A DNA stretch of 64,000 nucleotides from an uncultured Bacteroides sp. GTDB taxonomy: Bacteria; Bacteroidota; Bacteroidia; Bacteroidales; Bacteroidaceae. The notes under the pieces are model-generated. The model saw only the letters and a program-made list of their open reading frames with translations. It did not search any database and was not told the origin of the DNA. Location: positions 62,001-126,000 of the forward strand of contig CAUHML010000003.1 of assembly GCA_959606905.1 (NCBI GenBank), read 5' to 3'. A program made the translations under genes and the position numbers. Positions 46,122-55,872 of the stretch are shown in pieces (the stretch's first letter is position 1; every line of letters starts with the position of its first letter).

Positions 46122-49076
46122 CTAGAAACCAACTTCTAATCCAATAGAGAACTGACGTGACATCGGATAAGCTGCCTGATAATAATTAGCAGTAGATTCC
46201 GGATCCATGCCTTGGAACTTAGTCCACGTAAATAAGTTCTGGCCTTGTGCGAACACTCGTACGCGATCAATAATCTTAGTAGGTTTCAGTAAATTCTTCG
46301 GTAACTCATAAGATACACTCAAATTTTTCAAACGAAGGAAAGAAGCATCTTCCAATATTCGATCATCAAATTGCATCGGGACATCATAACGGGGCATTGT
46401 TACCATATCACCCGGCTTCTTCCAACGATCAGTCAACAGTCTTCTTGACATATTATAGCTCGAATAAACCGCTGCATTCTCACTGAAGTAACGGTCATTA
46501 TTCATCATATAACGATCTGCGACCCAACTAAACAGCGCGGAAACAGTCACACCTTTCCAAGAAAGTGTAGTACCGAATCCTCCTTGCCAGGGAGCATTGC
46601 AGCTTTTACCTATCAGTACCTTATCCTCTTCTTTAAATTCATTCGTTATTTTTCCATTTTTATCATACCAAAGTGCATCACCATTAGCCGGATTTACACC
46701 GGCATAACGATTCAGATAGAATTCGCCATACGAATGTCCGACTTTAAGGTAAAGAGCAGTAGAACCCAAATCGTACTCATCACGTCCATCATACAATTCC
46801 GTGATTTCATTCATATTATAAGATGCATTTGCAGAAATATTCCAACGAAAATCTTTCAATCGAAGAACATCGATATCAAAAGAAAGATCGACACCACGAT
46901 TGACCATTTCTCCCATATTGCTCCAACGGCTTGTATAGCCACCCACTGCCGATACAGGTACTTCCATCAACATATCATTAGTCTGCTTATTATAAAATTC
47001 TGCAACCAAATTTAGTCGATCAAAGAAACCTAATTTTAAAGAAATATTGGTTGTTAACGTTTTCTCCCAAGTTAGTTTTTCGTTCCCTTTAGAATAAGGA
47101 GCTATACCTGTCATATCAACATCATTAACAATACCATAAATCGGCCCTCCAGCAACCAGTGCAAGATGCTCATAAGCAGGAATTGATGAGTTACCAGAAG
47201 TTCCGATACTAGCAGCAAGTTGAGCATTTGTCAGCCAATCCACATTCTTCAGGCACTTTTCTCCTTTGGCATTCCACATACCTCCCACTGACCAGAAATT
47301 AGCCCAACGAGAATCTACACCAAATCGTGAAGAAGCATCACGACGTAAAGAGATATCAGCATAATATCTACTCAGATAATTATATTCAGCACGTCCAAAG
47401 AATGAAAGATACCTTGCCTCATTCATCGTATCGGTGTAACTCTCCGCACGTGCAGCAGTCGACATTGTCAACAGATTATCATTGCTTTGTCCACGAGTGA
47501 CAACAGAGAATCCATCAGACTGGTTATCCACCCATTCCTGACCGACCATGACATTAAAATGATGATCTTCTTTTATATCAAAGAGATAAGTTGCCGTATT
47601 TGACCATGTTATATTCGTATAACGTGAGAAAGCGCGTCCAACAGTTCCTTCACCGTAATTAGGTAAATAGGATGGCATTGAAAACATATTAGTACGCATA
47701 TCTAAAAAGTCAACACCTCCCAATGTTTTGATAGTTAACCCCGGTATCGGACGAAGTTCACCATACGCCGAAGCTATTATTTTCCAACGATTTTTATCTG
47801 AAGGATTACTATTCTGGTACTCCAACGGGTTCACATTCGTTCCCAACCAAGTGCCATCATTTATACTTGCAACAGCTCCCGTACTGGCGTAAGGATTCCA
47901 ATATGGAAGCATAAAACGGGAAGCTGAAATTGGAGTGACAGTATTATAGTCACCATCAACTGCTTCACTATAATCTTCATAAGCAAAAGAAGCATTTGTG
48001 CCAACCTTGAACCATTTATTCACTTTTGCTTCTAAATTAGCACGCAAAGTATAGCGCTTATAATCTGAATTCAAAGCGATACCGTCCTGGGAATGAATAT
48101 TACCGGAAACATAATAGTTGAATCCTCCTTGCGTAGCACCACCTGCTTGTAAATCAATACTAGTAAAAGGAGCGGCATCATTATATACCACATCACGCCA
48201 ATCAATATTGGTACGTTCCAATAATTCACGATCATACGTACCCGCCTTTCTTATACCGATTTCTTCTTCATAATTAAGGCGTTCAGTTGTATTCATCAAA
48301 TCCCATTTTCCATAAGCCAGTTTAGAGATACCATATTGTGCACGAGCCACAATATTTCCATTCGTACCGCTTCGGCCACGCTTCGTTGTGATTACCACTA
48401 CACCATTGGCAGCACGCGCACCATATATAGAGGTAGAAGAAGCATCTTTCAACACAGAAACACTCTCAATATCATTGGGATTGATTGCTGAAAAAACATC
48501 AGCAGTAATAGCAATGCCATCCAAAATAAAAAGTGGAGTTGTTCCCGCATTAATAGAATTCACTCCTCGAATCTGAAAGTCGGCAGATGCACTAGGCTCA
48601 CCACTACTGGAAATTACCTGAAGTCCCGGCGTTTTTCCCTGTAAAGCCTGATCGAAACTAGGAGCTGGTACATTCTCCAACTGATCGGCCCTTACTACCG
48701 CCATGGAACCGGTTATAGTTCCTTTCTTCCGAACACCATAGGCTACAACTACAACCTCATCTACCTGCTGTGCGTCACTCTCCATCTTCAAATCGAGACG
48801 AGTAGAAGCAGTTACCTGCTTCTCTATCGTTTTCATTCCGATGTAAGAAAACTGCAAAGTGGCGGGAGATTTCGTCACTTTAATACTGTAATTACCATTT
48901 ACATCGGTAATTACTCCGTTTGATGTACCTTTCTCTGCAATCGACACGCCAATCATCGGTTCGTTATCTTCCGATGAAATGATATGCCCAGTTACCTGAT
49001 ACCCACCCTGTGCAAAAAGCAACAGGGGGATATTTGTCAGAGTAAAGAGTACAAACAAGAGAATTGATTTTCTCAT
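46122..49076 (-). CDS. SusC/RagA-family TonB-dependent transporter (no STN)
   Basis: 984 residues. Signal peptide (to about residue 23), carboxypeptidase-regulatory-like domain (about 27-105; GYQVTGHIISSEDNEPMIG), plug (DEVVVVAYGVRKKGTITG, then ILDGIAI and STSIYGARAANGVVVITT) and beta-barrel ending in FSIGLEVGF. It lacks the STN domain carried by the other SusC in this window, so it is not expected to signal through FecR. First gene of the eight-gene operon, preceded by a long leader. Confidence 0.95.
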   Translation of the reverse strand: MRKSILLFVLFTLTNIPLLLFAQGGYQVTGHIISSEDNEPMIGVSIAEKGTSNGVITDVNGNYSIKVTKSPATLQFSYIGMKTIEKQVTASTRLDLKMESDAQQVDEVVVVAYGVRKKGTITGSMAVVRADQLENVPAPSFDQALQGKTPGLQVISSSGEPSASADFQIRGVNSINAGTTPLFILDGIAITADVFSAINPNDIESVSVLKDASSTSIYGARAANGVVVITTKRGRSGTNGNIVARAQYGISKLAYGKWDLMNTTERLNYEEEIGIRKAGTYDRELLERTNIDWRDVVYNDAAPFTSIDLQAGGATQGGFNYYVSGNIHSQDGIALNSDYKRYTLRANLEAKVNKWFKVGTNASFAYEDYSEAVDGDYNTVTPISASRFMLPYWNPYASTGAVASINDGTWLGTNVNPLEYQNSNPSDKNRWKIIASAYGELRPIPGLTIKTLGGVDFLDMRTNMFSMPSYLPNYGEGTVGRAFSRYTNITWSNTATYLFDIKEDHHFNVMVGQEWVDNQSDGFSVVTRGQSNDNLLTMSTAARAESYTDTMNEARYLSFFGRAEYNYLSRYYADISLRRDASSRFGVDSRWANFWSVGGMWNAKGEKCLKNVDWLTNAQLAASIGTSGNSSIPAYEHLALVAGGPIYGIVNDVDMTGIAPYSKGNEKLTWEKTLTTNISLKLGFFDRLNLVAEFYNKQTNDMLMEVPVSAVGGYTSRWSNMGEMVNRGVDLSFDIDVLRLKDFRWNISANASYNMNEITELYDGRDEYDLGSTALYLKVGHSYGEFYLNRYAGVNPANGDALWYDKNGKITNEFKEEDKVLIGKSCNAPWQGGFGTTLSWKGVTVSALFSWVADRYMMNNDRYFSENAAVYSSYNMSRRLLTDRWKKPGDMVTMPRYDVPMQFDDRILEDASFLRLKNLSVSYELPKNLLKPTKIIDRVRVFAQGQNLFTWTKFQGMDPESTANYYQAAYPMSRQFSIGLEVGF

Positions 49077-49431
49077 CTTTGATACTTAAAATTAAAATTA
49101 ATGAAATTGATTTATTTTTATAGATTCATCTACTAATGAAATACGTATATGGTATCTTTACGTATAAAATAATACCTCCTCTCCCACAGACCAATTTTAA
49201 AGCATAACTTTTCATTGACCTTGGGCAGAAATACTTTTTTCTAAAAATAGAATGGGAAAAAACTAACTTGGCTGATTTTTAATATTACGCCAAATATCCG
49301 AATAGATTTTTCGTGTTACTGTTGTGTGAATCGAATGTATGTCCATCTGCTCTCTTAAATTATAAATTCAAAACCAATATTACTTGTTCCGTTCAGGTGC
49401 TAAGAACTTCCAATTACGTTCTATTTGGCTA

Positions 49432-49439
49432 CAAATATA
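49432..49439 (-). promoter_or_regulatory. -7 promoter element for the LRR/BACON operon
   Basis: Minus-strand TATATTTG, an exact match to TAnnTTTG. A TTTG occurs 15 bases upstream, which is short of the usual 19-21. Confidence 0.45.
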
Positions 49440-49694
49440 AATATTATAGTTAAACAAAAGAAACAAAAAGTCGCAAATTTTATACCAAATTTCCACTTAT
49501 ATCTTTTTAACACTAAACAAAGCCTACATAGAATACAAAAGGCACAAAAAACCAAGCTTATCGTAAAGGGTACACCCATTAGCTTTCATTTTGACAAGCA
49601 TATTAATTGTCTAAACAACAGTATTATAGTACATACCAAGGACCTCATTGAGAGGATTCACCATAGAAAAGATAAATATTCAAAACTATTTTCC

Positions 49695-49702
49695 TATTTT
49701 TG
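49695..49702 (+). promoter_or_regulatory. -7 promoter element for nadE
   Basis: TATTTTTG, an exact match to TAnnTTTG, 27 bases upstream of the ATG at 49730. Confidence 0.5.
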
Positions 49703-49729
49703 CACTCATTATATATAAAAAGGTATAAG

Positions 49730-51655
49730 ATGAACTACGGATTCGTGAAAGTAGCAGCAGCCGTGCCACACGTGAAAGTGGCCGACTGTAAATTCAATGT
49801 AGAGAGAATAGAAAGCCTGATTGCAGTAGCCGAAGGAAAGGGAGTGCAAATCATCATTTTTCCGGAAATGAGTATTACCGGATATACTTGCGGCGATTTG
49901 TTCGGTCAACAGCTTTTGCTGGAAGAAGCTGAAATGGGATTAATGCAAATTCTGAATAACACGCGCCAATTGGACATTATTTCTATTGTTGGTATGCCGG
50001 TAGTTGTCAATTCGACGGTTATTAACAGCGCAGTAGTTATCCAGAAAGGAAAAGTACTAGGCGTTACCGCCAAAACTTATCTCCCTAACTATAAAGAGTT
50101 CTATGAGCAACGTTGGTTCACCTCCGCGATTCAACTAACAACAGAGAATGTACGTCTATGCGGACAAATTGTTCCCATAGGAGCTAATTTGCTTTTTGAA
50201 ACTTCAGATACTACTTTCGGAATTGAAATTTGTGAAGATCTATGGTCCACGATTCCTCCCAGCTCATCGCTAGCTTTACAAGGGGCGGAAATCCTATTCA
50301 ATATGTCGGCAGACAATGAAGGTATCGGAAAACACAATTATCTGTGTTCTCTCATCAGTCAACAGTCTGCACGCTGTATCGCAGGATATGTCTTTTCATC
50401 TTGCGGTTTCGGAGAGTCTACTACTGATGTAGTCTTTGCTGGGAATGGATTGATTTACGAAAATGGAAGTCTGCTTGCACGTAGTGAGCGATTCAGCATG
50501 GAAGAACAGCTTATTATCAGCGAGATTGATGTAGAACGTATACGCGCAGAACGTAGAATCAACACAACTTTCGCGGCTAATCAAGCTAATTTAAGAGACA
50601 AGAGAGCAGTCTCTGTTGCCACAGAATTTGTAAACAGTAAAGAACTAACCCTCACCCGAAGTTTCCATCCACATCCATTTGTACCACAAGGGAAAGAACT
50701 AAACGAACACTGTGAAGACATTTTCGCTATTCAGGTAGCGGGATTGGCACAACGGCTTGTCCACACAGGAGCCAAGACTGCCGTAGTAGGAATTTCCGGT
50801 GGATTGGATTCAACGCTTGCACTACTTGTCTGCGTGAAAACGTTTGATAAACTAGGATTATCCAGAAAAGGAATTCTTGGAATCACAATGCCCGGTTTCG
50901 GAACGACTGACCACACCTACCATAATGCTATCAACCTGATGAAATCATTAGGAATATCTATTCGTGAAATTAGTATTAAAGACGCTTGTATTCAACATTT
51001 CAAGGATATAGACCATGATATAAATGTGCATGATGTCACTTACGAAAATTCACAGGCACGCGAACGTACACAAATCTTAATGGACGTGGCCAATCAAACC
51101 TGGGGAATGGTAATAGGTACAGGAGATTTATCAGAACTTGCTTTAGGATGGGCAACATATAATGGCGATCACATGTCTATGTATGGCGTTAACGCAAGCG
51201 TCCCCAAAACACTCGTAAAATATCTGGTACAGTGGGTAGCAGAAAATGGTGTGGACGAAGATTCAAAAACCACATTGCTTGATATAGTGGATACTCCTAT
51301 CAGTCCGGAACTGATTCCGGCAGACGAAAACGGAGAAATCAAACAAAAGACGGAAGACCTAGTCGGTCCTTACGAACTACACGACTTCTTCCTTTATTAT
51401 TTCCTACGTTTCGGTTTCCGCCCTTCAAAGATTTATTATCTGGCAAACATCGCATTCAAAGGTAATTATGATGAAGAGACAATCAAGAAATGGCTGGCTA
51501 TCTTTTTCCGCCGCTTCTTCAATCAACAATTCAAACGTTCCTGCTTGCCTGATGGTCCTAAAGTAGGCAGTATTTCTATCAGTCCGAGAGGGGATTGGCG
51601 AATGCCGAGCGATGCAAATTCAGCCATGTGGCTTAAAGAAATAGAAGCTTTATAG
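49730..51655 (+). CDS. nadE: Glutamine-dependent NAD+ synthetase
   Basis: 641 residues from ATG 49730, which follows an A/G-rich ribosome-binding region. An N-terminal nitrilase-type glutaminase domain (residues 1-280; Glu46 in FPEMSITGY, the Lys in LPNYKEFYEQRWF, the Cys in EICEDLW) is fused to an ammonia-using NAD synthase domain with the ATP loop SGGLDST near residue 355. It converts deamido-NAD to NAD using glutamine as nitrogen donor. Confidence 0.94.
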   Translation: MNYGFVKVAAAVPHVKVADCKFNVERIESLIAVAEGKGVQIIIFPEMSITGYTCGDLFGQQLLLEEAEMGLMQILNNTRQLDIISIVGMPVVVNSTVINSAVVIQKGKVLGVTAKTYLPNYKEFYEQRWFTSAIQLTTENVRLCGQIVPIGANLLFETSDTTFGIEICEDLWSTIPPSSSLALQGAEILFNMSADNEGIGKHNYLCSLISQQSARCIAGYVFSSCGFGESTTDVVFAGNGLIYENGSLLARSERFSMEEQLIISEIDVERIRAERRINTTFAANQANLRDKRAVSVATEFVNSKELTLTRSFHPHPFVPQGKELNEHCEDIFAIQVAGLAQRLVHTGAKTAVVGISGGLDSTLALLVCVKTFDKLGLSRKGILGITMPGFGTTDHTYHNAINLMKSLGISIREISIKDACIQHFKDIDHDINVHDVTYENSQARERTQILMDVANQTWGMVIGTGDLSELALGWATYNGDHMSMYGVNASVPKTLVKYLVQWVAENGVDEDSKTTLLDIVDTPISPELIPADENGEIKQKTEDLVGPYELHDFFLYYFLRFGFRPSKIYYLANIAFKGNYDEETIKKWLAIFFRRFFNQQFKRSCLPDGPKVGSISISPRGDWRMPSDANSAMWLKEIEAL

Positions 51656-51670
51656 GCATCCTATTAATAG

Positions 51671-51758
51671 GCTTGTGCCACCCCATTGGCACAACTGTGC
51701 CAACGGCATGGCATAGTTGTGCCAATGCGATGGCACGGTTGTGACAGCGCGGTAGTAC
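51671..51758. repeat. Four tandem 22-bp imperfect repeats with internal dyads
   Basis: Four consecutive 22-base units (51671-51692, 51693-51714, 51715-51736, 51737-51758). The first three carry GTGCCA near the start and an ATGGCA- or TTGGCA-type arm near the end, so each can fold on itself or with its neighbour; units 1 and 2 meet in TTGGCACA-AC-TGTGCCAA. The fourth unit has decayed. They sit between convergent nadE and the phosphatase gene, ending 10 bases before the latter's stop. Confidence 0.8.
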
Positions 51759-51768
51759 AAACAGGGTA

Positions 51769-52335
51769 CTAGTACGATCCTCCAACAGTCATCACTTCTC
51801 TTTTTATTCGTTCAATATCAGCTTCCCTGATTCTTCTAATAATGTTTTTATAAATACGATGAAAGCCAAAGCCTCCGTCAGTCATTTCACGAATTGCATC
51901 TTCTTTGGAGACATTCTGGAATATAATACGGTAAAGAGCACACACGGCTCCTGTACGGTCAGAGCCATGATGACAATGAATGACAATGGGCGATTTACGA
52001 TTCTTTATGATGCGCAATGCAGTTATCAGCTGTTCCTCATCTACCGAGTGCGCTTTCATCTTTACTCGATGAAGTTTCACAGTCGTTCCTGTCGCCTCAT
52101 CATTGTCACTATGTCTATTACGAAGATTAAGAGACTCCCCAATACCATATTTTTCGAGAGCTTTAAAGTCCGAGTGTGAAGGTTGTTCGGAACGATATAC
52201 ACCTGAATCTATCTTATATAAATTATTCAGTTTACTATCGGGAAGAGTAATCTTCTCTGCTTTCAGGTTTTGACTAAAAAGAGAAATAGAAAAGATTACT
52301 CCCCAAAGTAGGCTTAACAGGATTCGTTTCTGCAT
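51769..52335 (-). CDS. Exported dual-specificity/tyrosine phosphatase-like protein
   Basis: 188 residues with a signal peptide (to about residue 21, SISLFSQ) and the cysteine phosphatase P-loop HCHHGSDRTG (Cys121, Arg127). SLNLRNRHSDNDE upstream of it supplies the general-acid region. It lies 20 bases downstream of hisB on the same strand and may be read through from the his operon, although no role in histidine synthesis is apparent. The substrate could be a phosphoprotein, inositol phosphate or other phosphate ester in the periplasm. Confidence 0.85.
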   Translation of the reverse strand: MQKRILLSLLWGVIFSISLFSQNLKAEKITLPDSKLNNLYKIDSGVYRSEQPSHSDFKALEKYGIGESLNLRNRHSDNDEATGTTVKLHRVKMKAHSVDEEQLITALRIIKNRKSPIVIHCHHGSDRTGAVCALYRIIFQNVSKEDAIREMTDGGFGFHRIYKNIIRRIREADIERIKREVMTVGGSY

Positions 52336-52355
52336 AAGTCTGTGTATTTAAGAAA

Positions 52356-53486
52356 TCAGAGTACCCCTTTGCTGGAAGGAAGTTCAAAATGATAGATATC
52401 TCTCTTAATTGCCATTTTCAAGGCACGTGCAAGGGCTTTAAAAATTCCCTCTATCTTATGATGCTCATTCTGCCCTTCTGCTTTGACATTCAGATTCATT
52501 TTTGCAGCGTCGCTCAATGACTTGAAAAAATGAAGAAACATTTCCGTTGGCATCTCTCCTATTTTCTCGCGCTTAAACTCAGCATCCCATACTAACCAAG
52601 GGCGACCACCGAAGTCTAGACAAACTTGACAAAGACAATCATCCATAGGCAGTGCATAGCCATAGCGCTCAATCCCACGCTTACTACCTAAAGCCTGATT
52701 AATACACTCCCCTAAAGCAATAGCAGTATCTTCGATAGTATGATGTTCGTCTACCTCCAAATCTCCTTTTACACGAATCGTTAAATCCATACCGGAGTGT
52801 TTTCCGATCTGTTCGAGCATGTGATCGAAAAAGCCAAGCCCGGTGGAAATATCGCAAATGCCGCTTCCATCAAGGTTCAAGGCAACATAAATATCCGTTT
52901 CTTTCGTTGTACGACGAACCTCTGCTTTTCGTTCACCGGCAAAAAGGAACTCGGCTATCTGATCCCAGTCTGTTGTTGCAAGTGCACAAACATTCTCCAG
53001 TCCTTTTTCTTTCAAGCTTTCTGTTGAGTCCTGCAAATAAATGGCACGACATCCCAAATTCTTAGCAAGTTCCACGTCAGTGGGACGGTCACCAATCACA
53101 AAACTTCCGGCAAGATCGTAGTCAGGATTATCAATATACTTTGTCAGCATTCCGGTACACGGTTTACGGGTCGGTGCATTATCCTCGGGAAAACTACGGT
53201 CAATCAAAATATCATCAAACGCAATCCCCTCTCCTGCCAATGTTTTCAACATCAAATTATGAGCAGGCCAAAATGTTTCTTCCGGGAAAGATGAAGTGCC
53301 CAGTCCATCCTGATTAGTAACCATTACAAACTCGAAATCGAGTTTACTGCGGACAAAGCCCAGATTACGGAATACTTTCGGGTAAAATTCTAGTTTTTCC
53401 AACGAATCGAGCTGATAATCAACAGGCGGTTCAATGACCAATGTACCATCTCTATCTATAAATAATACTTTCTTCTTCGTGTCCAT
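52356..53486 (-). CDS. hisB: Bifunctional histidinol-phosphatase / imidazoleglycerol-phosphate dehydratase
   Basis: 376 residues. The N-terminal HAD-type histidinol phosphatase has DRDGTL (Asp11, Asp13) and [13 protein letters not shown]. The C-terminal dehydratase (from about residue 185) has the metal-binding [13 protein letters not shown] and [14 protein letters not shown]. Catalyses the sixth and eighth steps of histidine synthesis. Its start codon overlaps the hisC stop by one base (TAATG). Confidence 0.95.
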   Translation of the reverse strand: MDTKKKVLFIDRDGTLVIEPPVDYQLDSLEKLEFYPKVFRNLGFVRSKLDFEFVMVTNQDGLGTSSFPEETFWPAHNLMLKTLAGEGIAFDDILIDRSFPEDNAPTRKPCTGMLTKYIDNPDYDLAGSFVIGDRPTDVELAKNLGCRAIYLQDSTESLKEKGLENVCALATTDWDQIAEFLFAGERKAEVRRTTKETDIYVALNLDGSGICDISTGLGFFDHMLEQIGKHSGMDLTIRVKGDLEVDEHHTIEDTAIALGECINQALGSKRGIERYGYALPMDDCLCQVCLDFGGRPWLVWDAEFKREKIGEMPTEMFLHFFKSLSDAAKMNLNVKAEGQNEHHKIEGIFKALARALKMAIKRDIYHFELPSSKGVL

Positions 53487-54526
53487 TATCCTTCATATTT
53501 TCTAAGAGCAGCCAATAACGTATTGTTCTCTATCCGGGTGCCCACTGTTACACGCAAACAGTTACAGCAAAGTGAAACCGAATGGCGATTGCGCACGATG
53601 ATACCTTCACCTACAAGATAATTGTATATTTTCACCGCATCCGTCACTTTAACCAGAAAAAAGTTCGCATCAGACGGGAACAGTTTGATGGTGCAAGGTA
53701 ATTTCTCAAATTCTTCTTCCAGATAATCACGTTCTTCCTTCAACGTTTTAACCCAACGTTCTATTTCATAATGTTTATGCAACATAGAAATAGCTTGTTG
53801 CTGAGTCAGTTGATTGACATTATAGGGATATTTGATTTTGCTCAGGATACCGATTATTTCTACTGACGCAAATGCCATTCCCAAACGAATGGCAGCACAT
53901 CCCCATGCTTTGGAGAATGTCTGGAATATAACAAGATTCGGGTACTTATCCAATTCTTCCAGAAAAGAAGGTGCATCGGAGAAATCACTATATGCCTCAT
54001 CCAGTATTACCAATCCTTCAAACTCGCAAAGGAGTGTTTCTATTTCAGACCGAATCAAATCGTTTCCTGTTGGATTATTCGGTGAACAAAGGAAAATCAG
54101 CTTGGTATGTTCATCGGCAGCTGCCAATAATTTATTTGCCGAAAACTGAAAGTTATCATCCAACAGCACTTTCCGGTATTCCACATCGTTCACATCGGCA
54201 CACACCTGATACATTCCGTAAGTAGGGTCGATAGCGACCACATTATCTTTACCCGGCTCGCAGAATGCACGAAATACCAAATCAATAGCCTCATCACTGC
54301 CATTTCCCAGAAAAATATGTTCGGGAGACACTTTCTTTATTTTCGACAGCAGTGTTTTCAGTTCACACTGCATAGGGTCCGGATAACGGTTATGAGGTGT
54401 ATTGTACGGATTCTCGTTTGCATCCAAAAAGACAGAAGCCGTATAACCTTTATATTCATCACGAGCCGAAGAGTAAGGTTTCAACTTCCAAATGTTCGGG
54501 CGGGTTAGTTCTTGTAACGTTTTCAT
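53486..54526 (-). CDS. hisC: Histidinol-phosphate aminotransferase
   Basis: 346 residues starting [15 protein letters not shown], the start I recall for Bacteroides HisC; an ATG two codons upstream is also in frame. PLP-dependent fold I aminotransferase with [16 protein letters not shown] and the Schiff-base lysine in FSKAWG. Converts imidazole-acetol phosphate to histidinol phosphate. Third gene of hisGDCB. Confidence 0.94.
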   Translation of the reverse strand: MKTLQELTRPNIWKLKPYSSARDEYKGYTASVFLDANENPYNTPHNRYPDPMQCELKTLLSKIKKVSPEHIFLGNGSDEAIDLVFRAFCEPGKDNVVAIDPTYGMYQVCADVNDVEYRKVLLDDNFQFSANKLLAAADEHTKLIFLCSPNNPTGNDLIRSEIETLLCEFEGLVILDEAYSDFSDAPSFLEELDKYPNLVIFQTFSKAWGCAAIRLGMAFASVEIIGILSKIKYPYNVNQLTQQQAISMLHKHYEIERWVKTLKEERDYLEEEFEKLPCTIKLFPSDANFFLVKVTDAVKIYNYLVGEGIIVRNRHSVSLCCNCLRVTVGTRIENNTLLAALRKYEG

Positions 54527-54553
54527 CAGCAATACTCTTTTAGTTTTCAGTTA

Positions 54554-55840
54554 TTACTTATTAATTGCTTTAAGGCGGATAGTGACGGCATTCTTATGTG
54601 CGTCCAAATGTTCATTGGCGGCCATTTCTTCGATAGCCGGACCGATGGTCTTTATCCCTTCCGGAAGGATTTCCTGGAATGTAATCTTACGGATAAAGCT
54701 ATCCAGACTTACACCGCTATATGCTTTCGCGTATCCATTAGTCGGCAAGGTATGATTGGTGCCGGAAGCATAATCGCCCGCACTCTCAGGAGTCAAAGCA
54801 CCTAAGAAGACAGAACCGGCATTAGTGACCCGTTCGGCTACTTCCATATAGTTTTCCGTTTCCACAATCAAGTGTTCGGGAGCATAAGCATTCGTGAGTT
54901 CCAATGCTTCATCGATATTTCTAACCAGAATTAGTTTACTGTTTTCCAACGATCTGGAGGCAATTTCACGACGAGGCAATTCAGCTAATTGACGTTCTAC
55001 TTCAGCCATAACTTCCGTTTGCAGTTTCTCGGAAGTTGTAATCAACATAGCTTGGCTATCCACTCCATGCTCTGCCTGAGACAATAAATCCGCAGCTACA
55101 AAAGCCGGATTTGCCGATGCATCAGCCAAAACCTCTACTTCCGATGGACCCGCAGGCATATCAATAGCTACATCACGCAAGCTGACCAATTGTTTGGCAG
55201 CTGTCACATATTGGTTTCCGGGACCGAAGATCTTATATACTTTAGGTACGCTTTCTGTTCCATAGGCCATAGCAGCGATAGCTTGCACACCACCTGCTTT
55301 GAAAATCTTGCTCACTCCCGCCAGTTGAGCAGCAAAAAGAATAGCCGGGTGAATATTTCCTTCTTTATCAGGAGGAGTACAAAGTACGATCTCTTTGCAT
55401 CCTGCAATTTTTGCGGGAACAGCCAACATCAATACGGTTGAGAAAAGCGGAGCAGTTCCCCCCGGGATATAAAGCCCGACTTTCTCAATCCCCACTGCTT
55501 TCTGCCAACAGGTTACACCGTTCATCGTTTCTACCTTCTTTCCGACAAAGCGTTGAGCTGAGTGAAATGTTTCGATATTCTGTTTAGCCAAAGAGATAGC
55601 GGCTTTCAATTTATCACTCACCAATGTTTCGGCTACCCGTATTTCTTCAGGAGTAACAACAAGTGAGGACAAGGTTACTTTATCAAAGGTTGCTTCATAT
55701 TCGAGTACAGCTTTATCACCTTCTGCCCTTACCTTGTCTATAATGGAACGAACTGTGTCAAATAGACTTTCCGTATTCAGTGCCGGACGTTTCAAGAGTT
55801 CCGTCCACTGGTCTTTTGTAGGGTATTTAATTACTTTCAT
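54554..55840 (-). CDS. hisD: Histidinol dehydrogenase
   Basis: 428 residues carrying out the last two oxidations to histidine. Family motifs include GLYIPGGTAPLFSTVLML, IFGPGNQYVTAAKQLV, DMPAGPSEVEVLAD and the zinc-site region AEHGVDSQAML. It lies 32 bases after hisG. Confidence 0.95.
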   Translation of the reverse strand: MKVIKYPTKDQWTELLKRPALNTESLFDTVRSIIDKVRAEGDKAVLEYEATFDKVTLSSLVVTPEEIRVAETLVSDKLKAAISLAKQNIETFHSAQRFVGKKVETMNGVTCWQKAVGIEKVGLYIPGGTAPLFSTVLMLAVPAKIAGCKEIVLCTPPDKEGNIHPAILFAAQLAGVSKIFKAGGVQAIAAMAYGTESVPKVYKIFGPGNQYVTAAKQLVSLRDVAIDMPAGPSEVEVLADASANPAFVAADLLSQAEHGVDSQAMLITTSEKLQTEVMAEVERQLAELPRREIASRSLENSKLILVRNIDEALELTNAYAPEHLIVETENYMEVAERVTNAGSVFLGALTPESAGDYASGTNHTLPTNGYAKAYSGVSLDSFIRKITFQEILPEGIKTIGPAIEEMAANEHLDAHKNAVTIRLKAINK

Positions 55841-55872
55841 TCTTCAGCATAGATTATTTATTTCCACGTATT

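Larger units (their letters stand above)
49077..49729. other. Divergent intergenic region with long SusC leader
   Basis: 653 bp between the LRR operon and nadE. The best minus-strand -7 element (TATATTTG) lies at 49432-49439, which would give SusC a leader of about 350 bases. An inverted repeat built on ATACGTA (49141-49147 with 49159-49165) lies within that leader. A 97-codon plus-strand frame (49425-49718) has poor coding character. No regulator gene is present. Confidence 0.6.

Noticed and set aside
49425..49718. 97-codon plus-strand frame in the SusC/nadE gap
   Set aside because: No recognisable motif, AT-rich codon makeup without coding bias, and it overlaps the predicted nadE promoter.
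51656..51770. CRISPR array
   Set aside because: The 22-base units are directly adjacent with no spacers, and no cas gene is in the window.
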